A DNA stretch of 64,000 bases from an uncultured Schlesneria sp. (GTDB lineage: Bacteria; Planctomycetota; Planctomycetia; Planctomycetales; Planctomycetaceae), in the NCBI GenBank assembly GCA_903840265.1, contig CAIMFH010000177.1:1-64000 (forward strand). The letters are read 5' to 3'. Position 1 is the first letter of the stretch. Each line of letters begins with the position of its first letter. Made by a program: the position numbers and the translations under genes. Positions 53,608 through 62,898 of the stretch are shown here, piece after piece. The notes under the pieces are model-generated. The model did no database searches. It saw only the letters and a program-made list of their open reading frames with translations, and had not been told where the DNA came from.

Positions 53608-54657
53608 TCACGGGAAGAAATCCGCGAGGACATCGCTAGTCGATTTACCGGGCGAGACAGGGATACCACGCTGCTCGATCGATTTGACCGTCTCTTTGTA
53701 CTTGAGGTTGTCTCCCTCTTTCATTTTCAGCGGTTCACTCAGCGTCCCCTTGGCAGTCCTATTCCAGGCTTTGGCGAGTTCCGAGAACTGGATGGTCATT
53801 TCCAGGCCAGTTCCTTCCACGGCTTTCATCGAGATTGCTTCTGCCCCCGCCAGCAACTCTCCCATCGGTCTTCCGTCTTTCACCAATTGTGCAAGCTTTG
53901 CTCGATACTTATCAAAAGTCGTCACCGCCTCTTGGCTGTCCTCGGACGAGAGCGGCACGACGATCACAAATTGATCGCGAACGCGAGTCACCTTAATCGA
54001 TCGCTCGGTACTTGCTGTCTGCAACATCTTCAGCGAAGTCAAATCAAAAGGCAGAGCGCCGTCACTGTTCTTTGAGTCAGCAGGGTCAGGCACCCCAGCC
54101 ATCATGTCGAGCGTACGAGCAGTTGACTCTCGAAACTCGTCCCACGTCGCCTTACGCTTCTTGGCGGTCCACGACTTGGTCGGTTGATCTTCAACAATCG
54201 CGCCGGCTAGAGCCGAGAGAGATGCGACCGCTATTGCATCCATCGTCTCACCGGGAATCACCTCGGTGTGGTAATACCCCAATCGACCATGTAGATCTCG
54301 ATAGAACTCGCCGGGGACGATTCGAATCGAGTCGAAATCAACCGCCACATCAATCTTTGCCGGATCCAGACTAGACGATTCAAGATCAATCCATCGATAC
54401 GAGCGGCCTCCGTTTCGTTCGATGGCTGGCACGCTAAGAAATCTGACCGGCAAAATCAGGATCGCGTCTTTCCGCTTCCAGATCGACTGCACATGGTCCA
54501 GATCGCTCGCCTTCGCACAATAGATGTTCGTCCACGAATGCAAATGAACAAACGAATCCTCTTTCGCCTCGTAACGAATGAAGTCCGTATGCGTCCCGCG
54601 AACCCCACACCCCGCGCAAACCAGAATGGACAACCAGAACCAGGACGGAAGTCTCAT
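53608..54657 (-). CDS. Lipoprotein of unknown function
   Basis: 349 residues, start MRLPSWFWLSILVCAGC supported by GGAGAA; lipobox LVCAGC gives acylation at Cys17. The remaining sequence has no recognised motif. It is mixed alpha/beta with repeated charged helices in the C-terminal half (TFDKYRAKLAQLVKDGRPMG, AKAWNRTAKGTLSEPLKMKE). It is followed on the minus strand, about 150 bases on, by a small hairpin AGGTCG/CGACCT at 53440-53458. It is divergent from the four-repeat protein gene at 54869. Confidence 0.68.
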   Translation of the reverse strand: MRLPSWFWLSILVCAGCGVRGTHTDFIRYEAKEDSFVHLHSWTNIYCAKASDLDHVQSIWKRKDAILILPVRFLSVPAIERNGGRSYRWIDLESSSLDPAKIDVAVDFDSIRIVPGEFYRDLHGRLGYYHTEVIPGETMDAIAVASLSALAGAIVEDQPTKSWTAKKRKATWDEFRESTARTLDMMAGVPDPADSKNSDGALPFDLTSLKMLQTASTERSIKVTRVRDQFVIVVPLSSEDSQEAVTTFDKYRAKLAQLVKDGRPMGELLAGAEAISMKAVEGTGLEMTIQFSELAKAWNRTAKGTLSEPLKMKEGDNLKYKETVKSIEQRGIPVSPGKSTSDVLADFFP

Positions 54658-54868
54658 CGAACTTCTCCAACAGATTGAAGTCTGATTTGGTGGGATTCGC
54701 CGATCTAAAATGCAAGCATATTTCACACTCAAGACAAGATAGCTGAAATACCGTTCTACTGATCACGACGTTCGGCTTCCACCAACCGACTAATTGCAGT
54801 CGCGCAGAGAGCAGAGTAAAAGACATTCTCTGCAGAATAGTCTCACCCTTAAATCCTCAGGCCTCCGC

Positions 54869-57844
54869 ATGTTTGATCCGTACCGTAAGTGGTTGGGAAT
54901 TCCGCCGAAGGATCAACCCCCGAACCATTATCGCTTGCTGGGGGTTGAGCTTTTCGAGAGCGACCTGGATGTGATCGAAGGGGCTGCCGAGCGGCAGATG
55001 AATTTCGTCAGGCAGTACCAATCGGGAGAGTATGCGACCGCCGCAGCCAAGATCTTGAACGAGCTGGCAATCGCTCGTCTGTGCCTGCTGAAACCAGCGA
55101 CAAAAACGGCCTATGACAAAAAACTGCGAGCAGACCAAGCTCGACTCTCCGCTGCTGAGCAGCAGTTTTCTGATGTCGCGTTTGACGATCTACAGCCTGC
55201 CCCCAGAAAGAGGACTCGCAAGCCAAAGCCCGTATCCGCAAACCAATCGTTGCTCATCGGCGGCGGGATTGCAGTGCTAATCATCGTGCTGGTGGTCGTC
55301 ATGCTTCCTCGGGGGCGCCGAAATCCACCCCGAGACGATTCGGGTTCGATCAGCCCTGTGGCAACGGCTCCCATCGTCGAGAAACCCGCAGTCTCTGCAG
55401 TCGTCAATCCTCCCTCGCCAAACTCGTTCTTATGGACAGAGCCAAAGCTTGTCGTCGAGCGCGCTGGCGATTCCATCGATCTCATCAAGGCGATTGATCT
55501 CAGTCGCGATGTCACCCTGGGGGAATGGCAGCAAACACCATCAGCGCTGATTTCCGCAAGGCACAGTCGTCTGTATGTGCCTGTAAAGTGTCCAGACGAT
55601 TACCAGCTTAACTTCACGGTACGCCGACTCGACCATCTTGACGGATTGGTGATTGGATTCATGATGGCTGGCCGCCAGGGGATGGCCGCGATCGAATGCT
55701 GGGACGCGAAGACCAGTGGCCTTTACGTGGACGGTCGCTTGGCAAATGACAACGCGACAACCTGGCGAGGCCCAACACAACTGGATCAACGGTGCCGGAT
55801 CACGATGACAATTCACCCCGGTCATGCCCACGTCGCTATCGAAGGCAAAACGATCATTGACTGGCATGGAAATCCAGAACAATTGTCACTCTTTTATGGT
55901 TTAGGCAGCCGCGAGTCTGTTTTTCTGGCAGCTTTCGATTCCCTAGTTGTGGTCGAATCTGCGACGCTAGTCCCGATCAAGCCAGAACCGCCCTACAAAC
56001 GGGCCGAGTCCTTGGGAAATACTGTTGATGTTCAAACTTTGATCGATCTGGATCGCGACGCGCAGCGTGGGATCTGGGGCGTCAACAAGGGCAAGATCTC
56101 CAGTCCCGAAGGACTGGGACAGGTTTGCCTGCCAGTGATAGTCCCCGAGGAATACACACTGTCCGCGAAGGTCTTACGTCCGGAATCCGCGGGAGGTGAA
56201 CCTACGGTCATGTTCGGATTGGTTGCCGGTCAATCACTCTGCCGCATCACCTTGAAGAACGACGAAGCCGTGGCCCTCGACATGATCGACGGGCGTCGCT
56301 GGAACGAAAATGGGACCCGATTGGAGGTTCCTTTCTGCCGTCCGGGTGTGCCTGCTCAGGTCGATTTCACTGTGACAAAGCAGGGCGTGCGAATGGAAGT
56401 GGACGGAAAAACGTTCATTGATTGGCAAGGGGACTTCTGGCGGCTGTCGATGCCTGATGAATGGGCCACAGCAGATCGTCGCAAACTCTTCATCGCCACC
56501 AAGAGTCATTTCCAGTTCAGCGACATCAAACTGGGTCCACCAAAGCCACCGAGACCGTTTCCTCGACACGACAAGATCACAACTGAAAAGCCTCTTGATC
56601 TGCTCTCGATCATCGACCCTGTCCGGGATGCGAACCAGGGAACCTGGACGTACGAAAACCACGTGCTGCGGACAATGGCCGATCCCCGATCGGAATTCTC
56701 AAAGCTTGCTGTTCCCGTCGATGTCCCGGAGGAATACATCCTCACCATGCGCGTGGCTAGAGAACCTGGCGGGCCTGATAACGACGAGGCACTCTGTTTG
56801 TTAATCCCTTTTGGGAAGAACCGAGCAGCACTTGTGATTGATGGTCATCACTCGCAATTCACCGGATTCGACATGAGCAAGTCTTACTTCGCTGGCAATC
56901 CGACATCTTTTAAAGGACCAGTCATTCCTCCGGATGCAGCCACCGAGATTGAAATCCAGGTTCGAAGAAACGGAGTCAAAATCAACAGCGCGGGACGTTC
57001 GATTGTCGATTGGAGCGGAAACCCAGCAAATCTCACGGTTCCACCCCGGCATGGAGGTCCCGATCGGGGAATCAATCTGGGAGCTTTTAAACAACGATTT
57101 CGATTCGAGAAGCTGGAAATCCGGGCGCTGCCTCCCACAAGTCTCGCGACGATTCCTGCCTTGCCTGCCGATGGGAACCTTTTGCCACTCATTGATCTCG
57201 CTCGCGATGTTCGAGAAGGGACTTGGACAATCAGCGATGACGGCCTCGAATCCCCTTACGGATACTTGGTCGCAAGGTTGAGGATCCCGTTCTCTCCACC
57301 GAGCAAGTACGCGCTGGAACTGACCGCCGAGCGTCGCGCGGGTGTCGATGATCTGCTGATTGGCCTCCCCATCGCTGGGCGTCCATGCCTCGTGGCATTC
57401 GATGGAAATTCCGGCAAACGGGCCGGTCTGGAACTGGTCGACAATCACTGGATCCATGACGATACGAATTTCACGGCTCGAAGCACGCAATCTCACTTAT
57501 TCCCACAAGATCAGCCGGTCAGGGTCACCTGCTTCGTGCTTCCCGATACCTTGGTCGTGAACTGTGGCGATCGAGAGATCGTTCGCTGGCACGGAGATCC
57601 TCGGCGCTTATCTCTGGCCGATCGCTATTCTCCACCAAACTACTCAGACGCAGATCGACAACATTTGTGGCTGGGGAGTTGGACGAGCCACTTTCACATT
57701 ACGAATCTGTCTCTGCGACCCTTAACCGCCGATGAGGCCGCAGAGCTCTCTACAAGCTTCACTGGCGTCTTCCCCACCACATCACAATCGGCAGTCCCGC
57801 TGACGACACGGCCCAAAACGTCTGCGGGATCCAATCGCAATTAA
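54869..57844 (+). CDS. Planctomycete membrane protein with four tandem jelly-roll-like repeats
   Basis: 991 residues. The N-terminus MFDPYRKWLGIPPKDQPPNHYRLLG is a domain found at the start of many planctomycete proteins, with a helical body (residues 30-95). A membrane helix follows (about 128-147, IGGGIAVLIIVLVVVMLP). The rest consists of four diverged repeats of about 170-200 residues, each opening with a D-L/I-x-x-I/L-I-D-x-x-R-D-x-x-x-G-x-W signature (LIKAIDLSRDVTLGEW, LIDLDRDAQRGIW, IIDPVRDANQGTW, LIDLARDVREGTW) and closing with a V-x-W-x-G-(N/D) motif (DWHGNPEQL, DWQGDFWRL, DWSGNPANL, RWHGDPRRL). The repeats resemble 3-keto-disaccharide-hydrolase/LamG-type carbohydrate-binding folds. 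Start chosen at the conserved MFDPY. Confidence 0.8.
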   Translation: MFDPYRKWLGIPPKDQPPNHYRLLGVELFESDLDVIEGAAERQMNFVRQYQSGEYATAAAKILNELAIARLCLLKPATKTAYDKKLRADQARLSAAEQQFSDVAFDDLQPAPRKRTRKPKPVSANQSLLIGGGIAVLIIVLVVVMLPRGRRNPPRDDSGSISPVATAPIVEKPAVSAVVNPPSPNSFLWTEPKLVVERAGDSIDLIKAIDLSRDVTLGEWQQTPSALISARHSRLYVPVKCPDDYQLNFTVRRLDHLDGLVIGFMMAGRQGMAAIECWDAKTSGLYVDGRLANDNATTWRGPTQLDQRCRITMTIHPGHAHVAIEGKTIIDWHGNPEQLSLFYGLGSRESVFLAAFDSLVVVESATLVPIKPEPPYKRAESLGNTVDVQTLIDLDRDAQRGIWGVNKGKISSPEGLGQVCLPVIVPEEYTLSAKVLRPESAGGEPTVMFGLVAGQSLCRITLKNDEAVALDMIDGRRWNENGTRLEVPFCRPGVPAQVDFTVTKQGVRMEVDGKTFIDWQGDFWRLSMPDEWATADRRKLFIATKSHFQFSDIKLGPPKPPRPFPRHDKITTEKPLDLLSIIDPVRDANQGTWTYENHVLRTMADPRSEFSKLAVPVDVPEEYILTMRVAREPGGPDNDEALCLLIPFGKNRAALVIDGHHSQFTGFDMSKSYFAGNPTSFKGPVIPPDAATEIEIQVRRNGVKINSAGRSIVDWSGNPANLTVPPRHGGPDRGINLGAFKQRFRFEKLEIRALPPTSLATIPALPADGNLLPLIDLARDVREGTWTISDDGLESPYGYLVARLRIPFSPPSKYALELTAERRAGVDDLLIGLPIAGRPCLVAFDGNSGKRAGLELVDNHWIHDDTNFTARSTQSHLFPQDQPVRVTCFVLPDTLVVNCGDREIVRWHGDPRRLSLADRYSPPNYSDADRQHLWLGSWTSHFHITNLSLRPLTADEAAELSTSFTGVFPTTSQSAVPLTTRPKTSAGSNRN

Positions 57845-57862
57845 GACTCAAACCCAGATTGG

Positions 57863-58045
57863 TCAGCCCCGAGGAAACTCGTCGTTGAGAATTTCCACGA
57901 CCATCGCGCTACCTGAAATACCCGACCTTGGTTCGGTCGATTTAAGACGATCTCGAATTGCAGTCCAAATCCGATGCACTTCGGCGAATCCCACAGGACT
58001 GTGATTCATCGCTTCCAGTTGCTTTTCTCGGTCGCTACGAGTCAT
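57863..58045 (-). CDS. Small unknown protein
   Basis: 60 residues, MTRSDREKQLEAMNHSPVGF then HRIWTAIRDRLKSTEPRSGI. GAGGAG sits seven bases before the ATG, which is one of the best Shine-Dalgarno sequences in the window and supports a real gene. It is predicted mainly helical, with no signal peptide and no family recognised. It converges on the four-repeat protein gene. Confidence 0.6.
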   Translation of the reverse strand: MTRSDREKQLEAMNHSPVGFAEVHRIWTAIRDRLKSTEPRSGISGSAMVVEILNDEFPRG

Positions 58046-58204
58046 TAAATCTCCTCAATCGCGTGAAGTTTTCACGCCCTGCCGCTGTCGTATGTCACGT
58101 GCCGAACGATAGTGTACCCGATTCTCTACCTGCGTGTTGGCATCAGTAGCAGCAGGGCCGACGAAGCTCGCGTTGTGACCGACTGCTCGGATCTGACTCA
58201 CGGC

Positions 58205-58645
58205 CTATGTCCCTTCCGGCCCCATAAACCGGCGTGGCCGCGAATCATCGCTCGAAACATGCCAGATCGGATCGACTCCCATGGGCAGAGGGTCCGCTCG
58301 CACGAACAGGCGGGTTGGCGCAGACGGAAAAAAGCAGAACAGCGCCGGACACAACCAGCCTTCCATCTGCTGTCCGGCAATCAGACCCGAATACCAGTTC
58401 CCACCAAACGGGGATTCAGCGTCCGCTGCTCGGAGCCAATTCAATTCGACATCATGGCCGCTAAACGGCACATCGTTGAACTGCATCGCGAATCCACGCG
58501 ACGCATTCGGAATACTTTTCACTTCAACCATCCGAGAGATCATCTCGGACATCCCGCAGACAAACGCCTCTTCTTTCAATTGGGTCTTTTCGTCGTCAAA
58601 GACCCAATTGAGCCCAATCAAATAGGGATAAATCGTCATTGTCAT
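58205..58645 (-). CDS. Unknown protein, possibly DUF6717
   Basis: 146 residues, start MTMTIYPYLIGL preceded by GAGGA. Visible features are FDDEKTQLKEEAFVCGMSEM and GWLCPALFCFFPSAPTRLFV. The order of an early acidic turn, VCGMSEMI, and a late WLCPALF block is what I recall of the DUF6717 family, but I cannot verify it. No signal peptide or membrane helix. Lies between the small 60-residue gene and the divergent Cys-rich gene; a long plus-strand frame opposite it is a shadow. Confidence 0.65.
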   Translation of the reverse strand: MTMTIYPYLIGLNWVFDDEKTQLKEEAFVCGMSEMISRMVEVKSIPNASRGFAMQFNDVPFSGHDVELNWLRAADAESPFGGNWYSGLIAGQQMEGWLCPALFCFFPSAPTRLFVRADPLPMGVDPIWHVSSDDSRPRRFMGPEGT

Positions 58646-58797
58646 CGCGAGTCCTCAAGACGAGATTTCAAACACATGATGCGCGAAATGGTCAAAATGA
58701 GTGTTGACACGGCCCTCTCACCATCACCAGATTGAATCCGCGACCATTGATGGTAAGATCGTTACGATCCTCAGACTCCTCACCAAGCTTCGCAATC

Positions 58798-59367
58798 ATG
58801 ATGGCCCGAAGTCTTTCCACGATGCTGCGATACCAGATTGATCTGGCTCGTGGAATGTTCGTTGACGGGCAGCGCCGGATGACTCGACGAAGCCTTTGCC
58901 GTGCCTTTGTGCTGGTAATGTATGTTGTGATGAACCTGGGGCTACCGACGGGTTTCGGACCGCAGGCGAAAGCGAGTTCGGCGAAAGAGGCTTGTCGTTG
59001 CTCGGCTGAGTCTCGTGCGGCGGGTCGCTGTTGTTGCGCAAAAGGTTCGACAACCGCTCCTAAAACAGGTTGCTGCGCGACTCGCGTTGCAGCCCCGACT
59101 AAAGGTTGTTGTGCGAAGAAGGTGATGGATGCCCCTGTGAAGAAATTGCCGCCGGTCCATGACGATTCGATCGCATGGAGCGGAGCTTGCCCCTGTGGAC
59201 CCGTTGACGCGCCGGTCATGTTATTCTGTCCACACCCTCGGATTCTGGCCGACGCAAACTCGCTTGAATTTCGATTTCCGACCGGCGAGCGTGCTCCCAC
59301 ACTGACCGATGCCCCTTGCGGCCTGCGGACTCGTCCGTCTGTTCCTCCTCCCCAGTCGGCCGTCTGA
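58798..59367 (+). CDS. Exported Cys-rich protein, probable metal binder
   Basis: 189 residues as drawn; the true start may be the Met at 58879, since the hydrophobic segment CRAFVLVMYVVMNLGLPTGFG follows it directly. After the membrane/signal segment there are many Cys in short motifs: CRCS, CCCAKG, GCCATR, GCCAKK, CPCGP and CPHP, about thirteen Cys in ninety residues. Such clusters usually bind Cu, Zn or other soft metals. Expression signals are weak (no clear SD). It lies upstream of DUF1559, peroxiredoxin-like and DUF4198 genes; a shared metal or redox role is inferred from context. Confidence 0.6.
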   Translation: MMARSLSTMLRYQIDLARGMFVDGQRRMTRRSLCRAFVLVMYVVMNLGLPTGFGPQAKASSAKEACRCSAESRAAGRCCCAKGSTTAPKTGCCATRVAAPTKGCCAKKVMDAPVKKLPPVHDDSIAWSGACPCGPVDAPVMLFCPHPRILADANSLEFRFPTGERAPTLTDAPCGLRTRPSVPPPQSAV

Positions 59368-59506
59368 CGATTGCCTGCTGCGCGGATCTTGCGCAGTGAT
59401 TGACGACTTCGTCGATCTGTGACGGCTTGTCGCCCCGGTTCAACACTGTGGCTGCCGTCTGCGATTCGTCCTGCCCGGTTTCTACGTTTGTTTCTGAGGG
59501 GGAACA

Positions 59507-60496
59507 ATGTCCACACCCAGCCGCCGCACGCGCGGATTTACATTGATTGAGTTACTGGTCGTGATCGCCATCATCGCGATTCTGATCGCGCTCTTGCTAC
59601 CAGCCGTCCAGCAAGCTCGCGAGGCCGCTCGTCGAGCCCAATGCAAGAACAACCTGAAGCAGCTCGGGTTGGCGTTACACAATTACGAATCGAGCCACTC
59701 GGCTTTCCCGCTGGGTCGAGTCGGCTATCCCAAAGTCTTTTCGGCACATGCCCAACTGTTGCCCTATCTGGACGGCAGCAACCTGTACAACTTGATCGAC
59801 TTCAACACGGCTCCGAACTTTGGAGCGCCATCGGCACCGATGACGCAGAACGAGATCGCCGCCCGAGCGGTCATTCCAGGCTACCTGTGCCCGAGTGATT
59901 TTGGACGCACGGCTGGTTCCGAGTTCGGGCCGCTCAACTATCCCGCTAGCGTCGGCAGTGGCGTGAACCGCCTGGCGACCGGCGGCGTCGACAGCAGTTC
60001 GATCAAGACGGGTGACGGCGTCATGTATTCCGGTTCGGCCACCAAATTCCGCGATGTCACCGACGGGCTGTCGAATACAGCGGCCTTCAGCGAAAGCACG
60101 CTGGGACCGGGAGGCAACCCATCGTCACCAAGTGGCTCCGCGCCACAGAAGCCGGATAGCGAAGTCCTCGAACTCACCGGGGCAACCGTGACCACGACCG
60201 CATCGTGTGGATCAAGCAGCGGTGGCAACTGGTCCGGCCTGCGCGGAGCCAAGTGGCTGAACGGCCATTATGGCGACACGCTGTACAACCACTTCTACAA
60301 TCCGAATTCGCGGCAATACGACTGCGGGAACGCCAGCCACAACTACGGGCTGACTGCCGCTCGCAGCCGACACGTCGGAGGTGTCCACGTCTGCCTGTGC
60401 GACGGTAGCGTCCGGTTCGTCAGCGAGAACGTGGATATCCTGATCTGGCAGGCTGTGGCCAGCCGGCAGGGGAGTGAAATCCTCGGCGAGTTTTAG
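59507..60496 (+). CDS. DUF1559 protein with type II prepilin signal
   Basis: 329 residues. The class III (prepilin) signal is RGFTLIELLVVIAIIAILIA with cleavage expected between Gly and Phe. It is followed by LLPAVQQAREAARRAQCKNN, the typical DUF1559 start. The C-terminus has the family H-x9-DG ending: HVGGVHVCLCDGSVRFVSEN. These proteins are the most numerous pilin-like proteins in Planctomycetes and are presumed to be surface or pseudopilus components. It lies between the Cys-rich and peroxiredoxin-like genes. A hairpin follows at 60517-60545. Confidence 0.95.
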   Translation: MSTPSRRTRGFTLIELLVVIAIIAILIALLLPAVQQAREAARRAQCKNNLKQLGLALHNYESSHSAFPLGRVGYPKVFSAHAQLLPYLDGSNLYNLIDFNTAPNFGAPSAPMTQNEIAARAVIPGYLCPSDFGRTAGSEFGPLNYPASVGSGVNRLATGGVDSSSIKTGDGVMYSGSATKFRDVTDGLSNTAAFSESTLGPGGNPSSPSGSAPQKPDSEVLELTGATVTTTASCGSSSGGNWSGLRGAKWLNGHYGDTLYNHFYNPNSRQYDCGNASHNYGLTAARSRHVGGVHVCLCDGSVRFVSENVDILIWQAVASRQGSEILGEF

Positions 60497-60516
60497 TGGA
60501 GATGAGGCGGTTGTGC

Positions 60517-60545
60517 CACGGGTTGGCCGCTTCGGACAACCCGTG
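60517..60545 (+). terminator. Hairpin after the DUF1559 gene
   Basis: A 9-bp stem CACGGGTTG / CAACCCGTG with an 11-base loop, 20 bases after the stop. There is no T-run, so it may be a transcript-stabilising hairpin rather than a strong terminator. Confidence 0.45.
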
Positions 60546-60805
60546 CGCTTGCGATCAATCCGCCGAAGGTGGACACGGGTTGTTTCTCATTTCTGACGGA
60601 GAATAAGGAATGACCCTCTAGACCGACTCAAGAACCATCGGGATAATCGGTCGCTGGTGAAAAGCCAGTCTGAGTGGACCACAACAATCGGTCATACCAA
60701 TCGACCGCTTCTCAAAGGTCGATCCGTGTGACCGTTTTTAGTTGCGGATAACAGATGTCATGGAGTCGTAGTGACTCACTATGCTTACAGAACTTGAAGA
60801 CAATC
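60546..60805. other. Intergenic region before the peroxiredoxin-like gene
   Basis: 260 bases between the hairpin after DUF1559 and the peroxiredoxin-like ATG. I see no gene. It probably holds the promoter of the downstream genes. No strong -35/-10 pair or operator stands out. Confidence 0.4.
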
Positions 60806-61639
60806 ATGGATTCGAACACCATAGCGGCGGAGCCATCACCGCCGAAAGTGCCTGAGCGCCGGTTGGGACGCCGCATCTTCCTGGGGTTTCTTGGCAGCGT
60901 GGCTCTCGTGTATGGCAGCATCGTGTCATACAGCCTGCTCGTCCCACGGCGAAACATCGACGCTGCCGATATGAGCCTTTTGGAACGTTGCCGCGAGATG
61001 TGCCTAGCCTACGGCTTGGTGCCGACGGGGCATCTCGCCAACGATGCCAAGGCGTACCTGCGAGCCGAAAAGCCGAAGCCGCTGGTGAACCCGTTGCATG
61101 AGATTCTGTCGGACGAAAAGTTTGTCGCTCAGGAATCGCAGCCGCATCCGCTACTGGGGAAGCAAGCACCTGATTTCGAACTGCCCGACGATCAGGGCAA
61201 AAATGTCTCGTTACGCGGAACCTTGAAGGACGCACCGGTCGTTGTCGTCTTCTATTACGGCTATCACTGCAATCATTGCGTGGGCCAACTGTTCGGATTA
61301 AACGAAGATCTGCGCCGCTTCACCGAGTTGGGAACCGAAGTCGTCGCGATCAGTGCCGACTCGCCGGAAATGACCCGCAAACGATTCGACGAGTACGGTC
61401 GGTTCGACTTCCCGGTGCTGTCAGATGTCGACAGCAGCGTCGCTCAGAAGTATGGGGTCTATCAGCCGGAAGCGAACGGCAAACCCGAGATCAAGTTGCA
61501 CGGCACGTTCGTCATCGATTCCGATGGGACCGTGCTCTGGTCTAATTCGGGCAACAAGCCATTTCTGGACAACCAGACACTGCTGACGGTGATCGCCAAG
61601 CAACATGGCCTGCTGACGACAGAAAAATCCGCTGAGTAA
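60806..61639 (+). CDS. Membrane-anchored peroxiredoxin/thiol-disulfide oxidoreductase
   Basis: 277 residues beginning MDSNTIAAEP. A membrane helix at about residues 28-48 (FLGFLGSVALVYGSIVSYSLL) anchors it, probably with the enzyme in the periplasm. After a linker the AhpC/TSA-thioredoxin fold begins GKQAPDFELPDDQGKNVSL. The active site is VVFYYGYHCNHCVGQL, with two Cys as C-x-x-C at the peroxidatic position. Later motifs are AISADSPEMTRKRF, FPVLSDVDSSVAQKYGVY and GTFVIDSDGTVLW. The DUF4198 gene begins 25 bases after, likely in the same transcript. Confidence 0.85.
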   Translation: MDSNTIAAEPSPPKVPERRLGRRIFLGFLGSVALVYGSIVSYSLLVPRRNIDAADMSLLERCREMCLAYGLVPTGHLANDAKAYLRAEKPKPLVNPLHEILSDEKFVAQESQPHPLLGKQAPDFELPDDQGKNVSLRGTLKDAPVVVVFYYGYHCNHCVGQLFGLNEDLRRFTELGTEVVAISADSPEMTRKRFDEYGRFDFPVLSDVDSSVAQKYGVYQPEANGKPEIKLHGTFVIDSDGTVLWSNSGNKPFLDNQTLLTVIAKQHGLLTTEKSAE

Positions 61640-61663
61640 TCATTTCGCACAAAGGTCCCATTT

Positions 61664-62461
61664 ATGAATAAGCTTGTGATCGGGGTGATGGCTGTTGTCG
61701 GTTTCGTCGGACGCCTGCAGGCTCACGATACCTGGGTCCAGACGAACACGAACGTGATCCGATCGGGCGATGCGGTCTACGTCGATCTGATGCTCGGCAA
61801 TCACGGGAACGAACATCGTGACTTCAAGCTCGCCAGCAAGACGACGCTCGACGGAGTGATCCTGAAGGTGAACGCGCCGAATGGAAAGAGCTTCGATCTG
61901 AAGGATCGGCTCAGCGATGTTGGTTACACGCCGAAAGAAGGATTCTGGAGCGGTCGGTTCGCTGCGACTGATCCCGGACTGTATATGGTGGAACACTCGC
62001 GAGATTCGATCGTGAATCATGGTAGCCCAGCGAGATCGATCCGCAGCGGCAAGACGTTCTTCGTCGTCAGCAAGTCGCTCGACAAAGTCCCCGACGACAA
62101 TCCGGGTTTCGACAAAGCGCTCGGGCATCCGCTGGAGATCGTGCCCGAAGCCAGTACGGTGACTCCAATGGGGCCCGACGTACCGATCCGAGTCAAAGTG
62201 CTGTTTCGAGGGGAACCACTGAAGGACGCTCGCGTCTCATTCATTCCACGAGGCGCGACGTTGTCCGAGGGTCTCGACGCGAACTTCGAACGAAAGACCA
62301 ACGAAAACGGACGCTGCTTCTTCATCCCCAAGGAGGGGAACTACTATTTGGTGGTCGTGCATCACAAGACGGACGAAAAAGGAACGGACTACGAATCGAC
62401 GGCGTATTCAGCGACATTGACGGTGTTTGTCCCCGAGGTCTGCCCGTGTTGCGGCGAGTAA
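61664..62461 (+). CDS. DUF4198 exported protein with a C-terminal CPCC motif
   Basis: 265 residues with a signal peptide (MNKLVIGVMAVVGFVGRLQA) directly followed by HDTWVQTNTNVIRSGD, the typical DUF4198 start with a potential N-terminal His metal ligand. The rest is beta-sandwich with VPIRVKVLFRGEPLKDARVS and GRCFFIPKEGNYYLVVVHHK. DUF4198 proteins are associated with nickel/cobalt or copper uptake systems. The C-terminal VCPCCGE is unusual and may be a metal or disulfide site. Together with its neighbours this supports a metal/redox function for the cluster. Confidence 0.85.
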   Translation: MNKLVIGVMAVVGFVGRLQAHDTWVQTNTNVIRSGDAVYVDLMLGNHGNEHRDFKLASKTTLDGVILKVNAPNGKSFDLKDRLSDVGYTPKEGFWSGRFAATDPGLYMVEHSRDSIVNHGSPARSIRSGKTFFVVSKSLDKVPDDNPGFDKALGHPLEIVPEASTVTPMGPDVPIRVKVLFRGEPLKDARVSFIPRGATLSEGLDANFERKTNENGRCFFIPKEGNYYLVVVHHKTDEKGTDYESTAYSATLTVFVPEVCPCCGE

Positions 62462-62622
62462 TCTGTGTCGGGAATGGCCATTTTCTCATTTCGGAGAATC
62501 CCATTTTCAGGCGACCGCGCAGAAGACTCGACAGCGAAGCATATTCCGTTCAGAATAGGTTCGCCTGGCGGCAGGTGTGACTGACGATTTGGTTTGCTTA
62601 TTCGATGGGAGAGTTTTGTTTC

Positions 62623-62898
62623 ATGGATACTCACGGTAGCGCGGCAGTGGTGGAAGGTGATCACGGACACGCAGTTCCCGAGAGTGGCGAACGGTTCGAG
62701 AAGGCGGAACTCGAGTACTTCGTCGATTCCGATCGAGAAACGGGCAAGAATATCGGGAAGCTGCTGGCTTTCGTCTTCTTGATTTCGTTCGTCCTGATGA
62801 CCGGCGTCTGCACGTGGATGTACACGCACAACAACCACAGCCATGATCCTCAAGCCGGTGTTGGCGAAGACCCCAGCGCCACAGCCGAACATCACTAA
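62623..62898 (+). CDS. Small His-rich single-span membrane protein
   Basis: 91 residues from MDTHGSAAVVEGDHGHAVPE. One membrane helix (about 46-66, LLAFVFLISFVLMTGVCTWM) separates an acidic N-terminus from a His-rich tail (YTHNNHSHDPQAG, ending EHH). An upstream Met at 62605 would add six residues; GGGAGAG before 62623 fits as an SD though slightly distant. The His clusters at both ends suggest metal binding in line with the preceding DUF4198 gene. No family recognised. Confidence 0.6.
   Translation: MDTHGSAAVVEGDHGHAVPESGERFEKAELEYFVDSDRETGKNIGKLLAFVFLISFVLMTGVCTWMYTHNNHSHDPQAGVGEDPSATAEHH

Noticed and set aside
58112-58735. A 207-codon plus-strand frame opposite the 146-residue gene
   Set aside because: The minus-strand gene has a good SD and sensible protein; the plus-strand frame is basic, Arg-rich and typical of a shadow.
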